In this document: piece after piece, positions 1-5,308 of the stretch
Position numbering within the stretch: the stretch's first letter is position 1
Layout of the letters: each line of letters opens with the position of its first letter
Assembly: GCA_026707335.1 (NCBI GenBank)
Contig: JAPOXB010000190.1
Span: 1 to 8,718, forward strand
Direction of reading: 5' to 3'
Length of the DNA stretch: 8,718 nucleotides
Source: Chloroflexota bacterium
Lineage (GTDB): Bacteria; Chloroflexota; Dehalococcoidia; Bin125
Position numbers and translations under genes: made by a program
Notes under the pieces: model-generated
Database searches by the model: none
What the model was told of the DNA's origin: nothing
The model's input: only the letters and a program-made list of their open reading frames with translations

Positions 1-1
1 G

Positions 2-1636
2 GACTTCTCCGTGCCCTGGCCGCTCGACGAGATCGATCTGGACGCCACGATCGTCGGGGTGGTCCCCTCCGACTCGGGGGGCCTGGATCAGATGCGGCTC
101 GGCAGCAAGGGGAACCAGTACTCGCACGGCGCCGCCTTCAGTGCGGTCATGGAATGGGAACCCGCCTCCGCCGCGGCGATCCCGCATCTCGCCGCGCCGG
201 AGTGGGTCGACCCCACGTCGGTCGTGGCGTCGGTGGTGCCGGCGCCGTTCCACGACGGCTCGATCCTCACCGCCCACGACATGGTGTTCAGCTACGACCG
301 CATGGGCGGGAAGGCCGCCTACCACCAGGGCGGCGAGACGACCGATCACCCCGGCGGCTGGAGCCCCTCGAACATCGGCCGGAGCGCCGCGGACTGGGTC
401 CGCAACGAGGCCGTGGACGACCGCACGTGGTCGTTCGAGCTGCCGGGGCCCGATGCGGGCTTCTTCGTCGTCAACCTGGCCACGACCGGCGAGGTCGTCA
501 TCATGTCGCAAGCGGACACGGAGGCGCGCGGCGACCTCGCGATGGACACGCAGCCGATGGGCACCGGCCCCCTCCGCTTCGTCAGCCACGAAGACGACAC
601 GGACTTCGTCTTCGAGCGCTTCGAGGAGCACTTCCTCCCGGTCGATTACCCCTTCGTGGTGTCGCGCTACGCCCACCACAAGCACCAGCGGGTCGTGGTG
701 CGGCCCGAGATCCAGTCGCAGCTGGCCGGCCTCGAGGCCGGGGAGATCGACGTGGTGCCGGACCTGGGCCCCACCAACGTGGTGCCGTACTTGGACGACC
801 CCGACTTCACGGTGCAGTACCAACCCGGCATCAACGGGGCGGCCATCCAGGTGCTCTATCCCAACCTGTACCCCCAGACGATGCCGGACGGCAGCCCGAA
901 CCCGTTCCTCGACTTCCGCGTCCGCCGGGCCGCGAACCACGCGATCAACCGCCAAGCCATCATCGACAACCTCCTGCTCGGCCAGGGCCACTATCCTCTG
1001 TTCACGTTCGCCGGCGTGTACGGCTACCCGACCCCGGAGCAGCGGGCGGAAGTCGAGTACAACTACGACCCCGAGCTGGCGCGGCAGTTGATGGCGGAGG
1101 CCGGCTACGCGGACGGCTTCGAGGTTCCGCTGTACTGGACGACCGACTGGGGCGGCCAGGCCATGTCGGACATGGTGCCGGCCGTGGCCCAGGACCTGGC
1201 CGCGATCGGCATCCGCACGCAGACGGAGGCGGCCATCGTCGCCGAGTACTTCTCCGACGCCTACCTCGTCGGTGGCCCCGACCGCCCGGTGGGCCTCTAT
1301 TGGATGTGGGCCAACATCGTCCGCGACATCGGATCGATGTGGGATTGCTGCGTCGGGCCCGAATCCTTCTTCACGAAGCTCGGCGGCGACGGGGTCATGG
1401 ATCCGGCCCTGCACGAGCTGTACATCGCACAGCGCACCGAGCTCGATCCCGAACGGCGCAACGAGATGATCGCGGAGCTGATGCTCGAGCACGCGCGCCA
1501 AGCATGGCTTGTCTTCATCGCCGAGGCCCCGTCCACGGTGCTGACCCAGGCGGACGTCAACTGGCCCAAGGGCGGGCGCACCGGATTCATGTGGGGGGGC
1601 ACCGCCTTCGCCATCCAGCGGCGCAAGGCCACCTAA
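2..1636 (+). CDS. ABC transporter substrate-binding protein, family 5 (peptide/nickel/opine type), 5' partial
   Basis: This is the extracytoplasmic ligand-binding component of an ABC importer. The reading frame is open from the first bases (Asp-Phe-Ser before the GTG at 11), and no signal peptide or lipobox is visible, so the true start lies before the window; GTG 11 is only the first possible start inside it. Counting from GTG 11, family 5 signatures appear in order: FHDGSILTAHDMVFSYDRM (80-98), the MGTGPLRF turn (183-190), LEAGEIDVVPD (241-251) and FRVRRAANHAINRQAIIDN (302-320), the helix typical of the second lobe. About 540 residues remain, the usual family size minus the export signal. 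It precedes two matching permease genes, which supports an importer role. The ligand cannot be read from sequence; dipeptides, oligopeptides, nickel and opines are all handled by this family. A vicinal Cys pair (446-447, nt 1346-1351) is unusual. The TAA stop is followed after 15 nt by a palindromic repeat. Confidence 0.9.
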   Translation, partial: DFSVPWPLDEIDLDATIVGVVPSDSGGLDQMRLGSKGNQYSHGAAFSAVMEWEPASAAAIPHLAAPEWVDPTSVVASVVPAPFHDGSILTAHDMVFSYDRMGGKAAYHQGGETTDHPGGWSPSNIGRSAADWVRNEAVDDRTWSFELPGPDAGFFVVNLATTGEVVIMSQADTEARGDLAMDTQPMGTGPLRFVSHEDDTDFVFERFEEHFLPVDYPFVVSRYAHHKHQRVVVRPEIQSQLAGLEAGEIDVVPDLGPTNVVPYLDDPDFTVQYQPGINGAAIQVLYPNLYPQTMPDGSPNPFLDFRVRRAANHAINRQAIIDNLLLGQGHYPLFTFAGVYGYPTPEQRAEVEYNYDPELARQLMAEAGYADGFEVPLYWTTDWGGQAMSDMVPAVAQDLAAIGIRTQTEAAIVAEYFSDAYLVGGPDRPVGLYWMWANIVRDIGSMWDCCVGPESFFTKLGGDGVMDPALHELYIAQRTELDPERRNEMIAELMLEHARQAWLVFIAEAPSTVLTQADVNWPKGGRTGFMWGGTAFAIQRRKAT

Positions 1637-1664
1637 GGCTCGGCCTCCCGGACCTCACCCCCTG

Positions 1665-1697
1665 TCCCCCTCTCCATCTGGACGATGGAGAGGGGGA
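1665..1697 (+). terminator. Strong hairpin after the binding-protein gene (mRNA end or stability element)
   Basis: A perfect 14-bp stem (1665-1678 with 1684-1697) encloses a 5-nt loop, tggac. It starts 28 nt after the binding-protein stop codon. No T-run follows, so it is not a classical intrinsic terminator; it may instead block 3' exonuclease decay or cause partial termination before the permease genes. Confidence 0.5.
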
Positions 1698-1733
1698 ACG
1701 TGGGCGCGAGCGCTGGGGACTCTCCTTCGGGTT

Positions 1734-1766
1734 CCCCCTCTCCACTGCTCGGCAATGGAGAGGGGG
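1734..1766 (+). repeat. Second hairpin of repeat copy 1
   Basis: CCCCCTCTCCA (1734-1744) pairs with TGGAGAGGGGG (1756-1766). The inner part continues as TGC/GCA around a TCG loop after one C-A mismatch (1745/1755). The corresponding position in copy 2 is T (3820), which restores a perfect 15-bp stem, so copy 1 has decayed by one transition. No T-run follows. Confidence 0.7.
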
Positions 1767-1830
1767 CTAGCGGGTGAGGTTCGGGCGCGCCGCCGCTACA
1801 CTGCCGCCGGAGCCGCAGCGCCCGCAGCGC

Positions 1831-1836
1831 AGGGGG
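1831..1836 (+). promoter_or_regulatory. Ribosome binding site of permease 1
   Basis: AGGGGG ends 4 nt before the ATG at 1841. It is a near-consensus, slightly close Shine-Dalgarno match and supports the chosen start. Confidence 0.6.
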
Positions 1837-1840
1837 ACTG

Positions 1841-2779
1841 ATGCAGTTCTGGAGCTACTTCGCGATCCGGCTGGTCCAGGCGGTCTTCGTCGTCTTCATC
1901 GTCGCGACGACCGTCTTCTTCGTCTCGCGCCTGGTGGGCAATCCCGAGTCGACCTTGCTGGCGCCCGATCAGCGACGGCCCGAAGCCGTCGAGCGCCTGC
2001 GGGAGGACCTGGGGCTGCACCACCCGCTCCACGTCCAATACGGCATTTTCCTCTGGAACCTGGCGCAAGGCGACTTCGGGAGCTCGTGGCTGGGCGGGGG
2101 CACGCCGGCGCTCGCCGCGATCGGCGACCGGGCGGTGAGCACGTTCAAGCTGGGGGTGGCGGGCGTGGTGTTCGCGATCGCGCTGGCGGTCCCGCTGGGC
2201 ATCCTGGCGGCGTTAAAGCGGGGCACGATCCTCGACTGGCTGGCGCGCTTCGTGGCGGTGATCGGGCAGGCGACGCCCAGCTTCTGGCTGGGCCTGATGA
2301 TGATCTTCTTCTTCGCCGTCCAGTTGGGCTGGTTCCCGACCGGCGGTGAAGAGGCCGGCTTCCGCTCGTTGATCCTGCCGGCGATCGCACTCGGCCTGTT
2401 TGAACTGGTCGCGATCATGCGGCTGACCCGTTCGGGGATGATTGAGGTCATGGACACCGACTTCATCCGCACGGCGCGGGCCAAGGGGCTCAGCGAGCGG
2501 GTGGTCATCGGGCGGCACGCCGTGCGGCACGCGCTGCTGCCGGTCGTGACGATGCTGGGCCTCTCGCTGGGCCGGCTGATCGGCGGCTCGGTGATCATCG
2601 AGATGGTGTTCGCCTGGCCGGGGGTCGGCCGGCTGATCATCGACTCGATCTTCAAGAACGACTTCCCGATGGTGCAGGCCTCGATCATCGTGCTGGCGGC
2701 GTCGATCGCGCTGGTCAACCTGCTGGTCGACGTCTCCTACCGGCTGGTCGACCCGCGCATCCGGGCGGGAGCCGCCTGA
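1841..2779 (+). CDS. ABC transporter permease, DppB/OppB family
   Basis: Integral inner-membrane subunit of the peptide/nickel-type importer, one half of the translocation channel. The 312 residues match the usual family length (about 300-340). Hydrophobic segments lie near 9-30, 102-124, 134-163, 175-196, 232-256 and 278-300, giving the expected six-helix pattern. The large loop after helix 1 carries the family segment LREDLGLHHPLHVQY (53-67). The cytoplasmic EAA loop that docks the ATPase is DFIRTARAKGLSERVVIGRH (207-226), followed by ALLPVVT. MVFAWPGVGRLIIDSI (255-270) is the typical DppB C-terminal signature. ATG 1841 has a near-consensus ribosome binding site. The stop codon overlaps the next gene by one base (TGATG), so the two permeases are almost certainly translated together. 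The partner ATPases are not in the window and the substrate is unknown. Confidence 0.95.
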   Translation: MQFWSYFAIRLVQAVFVVFIVATTVFFVSRLVGNPESTLLAPDQRRPEAVERLREDLGLHHPLHVQYGIFLWNLAQGDFGSSWLGGGTPALAAIGDRAVSTFKLGVAGVVFAIALAVPLGILAALKRGTILDWLARFVAVIGQATPSFWLGLMMIFFFAVQLGWFPTGGEEAGFRSLILPAIALGLFELVAIMRLTRSGMIEVMDTDFIRTARAKGLSERVVIGRHAVRHALLPVVTMLGLSLGRLIGGSVIIEMVFAWPGVGRLIIDSIFKNDFPMVQASIIVLAASIALVNLLVDVSYRLVDPRIRAGAA

Positions 2780-3672
2780 TGGCGGGCCAAGCGGCGGGCC
2801 AAGCGGTGGCAGCGCCCCTGGCGCAGCGGCGCGGTGTCCGTTGGCGGCGCTGGCTGGGCCTGTCCGTGCCCGGCGCGATCGCGCTGGCGCTGCTCGTCGC
2901 GGGCGTGGGGGCCGACTGGCTGGCCCCGCACGACCCGGAGTACATCAACCTGGGCGGCCGCCTCGAGCCGCCCATCTTCGCCGGCGGCACTTGGGACTAC
3001 TTCCTGGGCACCGACGACGTGGGGCGGGACATCTTCAGCCGGCTGCTCTACGGCGCGCGGATCTCCCTGATCGTCGTGGGCATCGTCGTGCCCGGTGCGG
3101 CGCTGCTGGGGACGCTGGTGGGCCTGATCGCGGGCTGGGCGGGCGGCCTCACCGGTCACCTGCTGATGCGCCTGGTCGACGTGCAGCTGGCCATGCCGGC
3201 GATCCTCTTCGCGGTGCTGCTGGCGAGCCTGGTGGGCCCGAGCCTGCGCAACGTGATCATCATCCTGCTGATCTGGACCTGGCCCTCCTACGCGCGGCTG
3301 GTGCGGGCCGACGTGCTCTCGCTGAAGGAACGCGACTTCGTCACCGCCTCCCGCGCGACCGGGGCGGGGCCGGTCTGGATCATGCGCCGCCACCTGTTCC
3401 CCAACGTGGTCAACACGGTCGTCATCATCATGACGCTGGAAGTCGCGCTGGTGATCCTGGCCGAGGCGGCGCTGAGCTTCCTGACCGTCGGCGCGCCGCC
3501 CGGCACGCCGTCGTGGGGCGTCATGATCTCGGAGGGCCGCGACTTCATGAACGTCGCCTGGTGGCCGATCTGGCTGCCGGGCTTGGCCCTGCTGATCATC
3601 TCGCTGACCGGCAACCTGATGGGCGATTGGCTGCGCGACGCCCTCGATCCGCGCCTGCGCAACGTGCGTTGA
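2779..3672 (+). CDS. ABC transporter permease, DppC/OppC family
   Basis: Second membrane subunit of the same importer, 297 residues as expected for the family. A basic N-terminal tail (RRGVRWRRW, 17-25) precedes helix 1 (about 28-45). The extracytoplasmic DppC signature FLGTDDVGRDIFSRLLYGAR (75-94) is complete. Further hydrophobic segments follow near 97-120, 130-152, 156-168, 208-235 and 264-282. The EAA loop is DFVTASRATGAGPVWIMRRH (186-205) and the end MGDWLRDALDPRLR (281-294) is the standard C-terminus. The ATG shares its A with the TGA of the upstream permease (TGATG). The N-terminus holds a duplicated AGQA encoded by a 12-bp tandem repeat. The gene ends 2 nt before repeat copy 2, and prs converges from the other side, so the operon ends here without ATPase genes. 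Confidence 0.95.
   Translation: MAGQAAGQAVAAPLAQRRGVRWRRWLGLSVPGAIALALLVAGVGADWLAPHDPEYINLGGRLEPPIFAGGTWDYFLGTDDVGRDIFSRLLYGARISLIVVGIVVPGAALLGTLVGLIAGWAGGLTGHLLMRLVDVQLAMPAILFAVLLASLVGPSLRNVIIILLIWTWPSYARLVRADVLSLKERDFVTASRATGAGPVWIMRRHLFPNVVNTVVIIMTLEVALVILAEAALSFLTVGAPPGTPSWGVMISEGRDFMNVAWWPIWLPGLALLIISLTGNLMGDWLRDALDPRLRNVR
2781..2804 (+). repeat. 12-bp tandem duplication at the start of permease 2
   Basis: GGCGGGCCAAGC occurs twice back to back (2781-2792 and 2793-2804), in frame, encoding AGQA-AGQA in the disordered N-terminal tail. It looks like a recent slippage or duplication event with no effect on the frame. Confidence 0.85.
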
Positions 3673-3711
3673 GAACCTCACCCCCCTTCGGCGCCGCTCA
3701 GGACAGGCCTG

Positions 3712-3744
3712 TCCCCCTCTCCATCTGGACGATGGAGAGGGGGA
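3712..3744 (+). terminator. First hairpin of repeat copy 2
   Basis: This is the same 14-bp stem (3712-3725 with 3731-3744) and tggac loop as at 1665-1697, identical base for base. It lies 39 nt after the permease 2 stop. No T-run follows, so termination strength is uncertain. Confidence 0.5.
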
Positions 3745-3779
3745 ACGTGGGCGCGGGCGCTGGATCCCCCTCACCCGAA

Positions 3780-3799
3780 CCCTCTCCCCAGGGAGAGGG
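3780..3799. repeat. Middle palindrome found only in repeat copy 2
   Basis: CCCTCTCCC (3780-3788) and GGGAGAGGG (3791-3799) form a near-perfect palindrome around CA. It is preceded by CCCTCACCCGAA. Copy 1 lacks it, so it appears to be a nested or fused related element. Confidence 0.75.
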
Positions 3800-3808
3800 G
3801 ATCGGAGT

Positions 3809-3844
3809 CCCCCTCTCCATTGCTCGGCAATGGAGAGGGGGTTT
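3809..3844. terminator. Candidate bidirectional terminator between permease 2 and prs
   Basis: A perfect 15-bp stem (3809-3823 with 3827-3841) encloses a TCG loop and is followed on the plus strand by TTT (3842-3844). On the minus strand it begins 20 nt after the prs stop codon. Its position between converging genes makes it the best candidate 3' end for both transcripts, though the T-run is short and the minus side has none. Confidence 0.5.
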
Positions 3845-3861
3845 GAGGGTGAAGTTCGGGC

Positions 3862-4800
<939 letters not shown>

Positions 4801-4806
4801 CAGGGG

Positions 4807-4810
4807 CTCC
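4807..4810 (-). promoter_or_regulatory. Ribosome binding site of prs
   Basis: On the minus strand GGAG is followed by six bases (cccctg) and GTG 4800. This spacing is near ideal and decides the start within an otherwise long open frame. Confidence 0.6.
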
Positions 4811-4835
4811 AGGCGCCGGCGGCGGCGCGCCACCG

Positions 4836-4864
4836 AGTATCCCGCGCCTCCCGGATGGCGGCAA
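4836..4864 (-). promoter_or_regulatory. Candidate sigma-70 promoter of prs
   Basis: On the minus strand, TTGCCG (4864-4859) and GATACT (4841-4836) are separated by exactly 17 bp. Each hexamer matches the consensus at 4 of 6 positions, including the key TTG, A2 and T6. Predicted transcription start is near 4829-4830, giving a 30-nt leader before GTG 4800. Confidence 0.45.
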
Positions 4865-4924
4865 GCGGGCGGCGGGCGTCGGGCCCCGGCGAGCCGGTCT
4901 GTCCACCGTTCATCCCCGGAATCG

Positions 4925-4943
4925 GCGGGGGGTTCTCCCCCGC
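4925..4943. other. GC-only hairpin between the divergent promoters
   Basis: GCGGGGG (4925-4931) pairs with CCCCCGC (4937-4943) around a 5-nt loop. It lies outside both predicted transcripts and has no T-run. It could be a binding site, an insulator-like terminator or chance in GC-rich sequence. Confidence 0.35.
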
Positions 4944-5030
4944 TCTGCGTCGCTTCCTGCACGGGCGGACCGGCGACGGCCCCTTCGGGGTCGCCTGGGC
5001 GACAGAACGGGGGCCGATCGCGGTGATCCG

Positions 5031-5064
5031 GGGGTCCGGCCGCGCCGCGGCGGGGTCCGGGCGC
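5031..5064 (+). promoter_or_regulatory. 13-bp direct repeat just upstream of the rpoB -35 box
   Basis: GGGGTCCGGCCGC (5031-5043) and GGGGTCCGGGCGC (5052-5064) match at 12 of 13 bases, with a 21-bp period equal to two helical turns. The second copy touches the -35 hexamer at 5065. The arrangement fits a two-site regulator; no known factor is recognised. Confidence 0.35.
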
Positions 5065-5093
5065 TTGAAACCGTGCGGCGGGTCGAGTATCAT
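5065..5093 (+). promoter_or_regulatory. Sigma-70-type promoter of rpoB
   Basis: TTGAAA (5065-5070) and TATCAT (5088-5093) are spaced by exactly 17 bp and match the consensus at 5 of 6 positions each (TTGACA, TATAAT). They stand out as the most AT-rich stretch of a very GC-rich region. The predicted start is near 5100-5101, leaving a leader of about 205 nt before the rpoB ATG. Confidence 0.7.
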
Positions 5094-5108
5094 CACGCTC
5101 GGCTGCCC

Positions 5109-5150
5109 ATGCCCCACACACACATTCGATTCACCCGAGATCCGCGTTGA
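5109..5150 (+). CDS. Possible 13-residue leader ORF 1
   Basis: ATG 5109 opens MPHTHIRFTRDPR and stops at TGA 5148-5150. It begins about 9 nt after the predicted transcript start, with no Shine-Dalgarno, so it would need near-leaderless initiation. Its stop shares a base with the next ATG (TGATG). There is no family resemblance; it may be chance. Confidence 0.15.
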   Translation: MPHTHIRFTRDPR

Positions 5151-5308
5151 TGGCCGGTTCTCCCGCACGCTTCGCTCGTGCGCGCCTCGCGACCGCCACC
5201 GCCCGCCCCCGGGTCCGCCCGGCGGCGGCGGCCCTGCCGATTGCCGTTGCACCACCGTCCGACTCACGACTGTCTGGCTCACCACCGAGGAGTGCCCCGC
5301 GATCATGA
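5150..5308 (+). CDS. Possible 52-residue leader ORF 2 overlapping the rpoB start
   Basis: ATG 5150 opens a 52-codon frame (beginning MAGSPARFARARLATATA) whose TGA at 5306-5308 overlaps the rpoB ATG as ATGA. The product would be rich in Ala, Pro, Arg and Ser with no recognisable domain. Only 35 of 52 codons end in G or C, and codons such as TCA, CGA, CCA and GCA are frequent near the end, unlike the neighbouring genes. The upstream GAGA (5137-5140) is a poor ribosome site. The overlap geometry suggests translational coupling, but the codon use suggests chance. Confidence 0.2.
   Translation: MAGSPARFARARLATATARPRVRPAAAALPIAVAPPSDSRLSGSPPRSAPRS
5164..5182 (+). promoter_or_regulatory. Hairpin in the rpoB leader
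   Basis: CGCACG (5164-5169) and CGTGCG (5177-5182) form a 6-bp stem with a 7-nt loop. A second small stem, CCGGG/CCCGG around TCCG, lies at 5209-5222. Both would be in the untranslated leader or leader ORF 2. The role is unknown. Confidence 0.35.
5287..5292 (+). promoter_or_regulatory. Ribosome binding site of rpoB
   Basis: GAGGAG ends 12 nt before ATG 5305. The match is strong but the spacing is longer than the usual 5-9 nt. No better in-frame start is near it, so ATG 5305 is retained. Confidence 0.5.

Larger units (their letters stand above)
1652..1786. repeat. Palindromic intergenic repeat, copy 1
   Basis: The element is bounded by a perfect 9-bp inverted repeat, ACCTCACCC (1652-1660) and GGGTGAGGT (1772-1780), and contains two strong hairpins built on CCCCCTCTCCA/TGGAGAGGGGG. 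Two blocks recur at 3675-3861: 1661-1716 matches 3708-3763 at 55 of 56 positions, and 1733-1786 matches 3808-3861 at 49 of 54. It fills most of the 204-bp gap between the binding-protein gene and the first permease. It encodes no recognisable protein. It looks like a REP- or MITE-like non-coding element; similar CCCTCTCC palindromes are, from memory, common in Chloroflexota intergenic regions. Confidence 0.85.
3675..3861. repeat. Palindromic intergenic repeat, copy 2 (composite)
   Basis: This copy starts with ACCTCACCC (3675-3683) and ends with GGGTGAAGT (3847-3855), one mismatch from the inverted ends of copy 1, then TTCGGGC as in copy 1. It keeps both conserved blocks (3708-3763, 3808-3861) but has extra sequence: about 20 bp at 3688-3707, and a 44-bp segment at 3764-3807 holding a third palindrome, CCCTCTCCC/GGGAGAGGG. 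It fills the 189-bp gap between the converging permease 2 and prs genes and reaches the base before the prs stop codon. Confidence 0.85.
4801..5304. other. Divergent prs-rpoB intergenic region
   Basis: This 504-bp region contains no recognisable conserved gene. From left to right it holds the prs ribosome site and promoter (4807-4864), a GC-rich hairpin (4925-4943), a second imperfect hairpin (GGCGAC 4972-4977 with GTCGCC 4990-4995), a 13-bp direct repeat (5031-5064), the rpoB promoter (5065-5093) and the rpoB leader with two short open frames (5109-5308). Between 4865 and 5030 I see nothing else. Confidence 0.8.

Noticed and set aside
154..1770. Long plus-strand frame overlapping the binding-protein gene
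   Set aside because: It has an Arg/Pro/Gly-rich translation typical of an out-of-frame reading and runs through repeat copy 1, while the family 5 motifs are all in the other frame.
1774..1802. Possible promoter before permease 1 with TACACT as -10
   Set aside because: At 16-18 bp spacing the -35 position reads TGAGGT, GTGAGG or GGTGAG, a poor match. The support is too weak to call a separate promoter.
1652..3861. Insertion sequence or composite transposon carrying the permeases
   Set aside because: There is no transposase, the flanking elements are non-coding, and the permeases are a normal continuation of the binding-protein operon.
3675..3861. CRISPR-like array from the repeated CCCTCTCC motifs
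   Set aside because: The units are inverted arms of hairpins with unequal spacing, not regular direct repeats with unique spacers, and no cas genes are present.
4801..5121. N-terminal extension of prs by 107 codons up to 5121
   Set aside because: The extra part is low-complexity Pro/Gly/Arg sequence, overlaps both predicted promoters, and PRPP synthetases begin where GTG 4800 begins.
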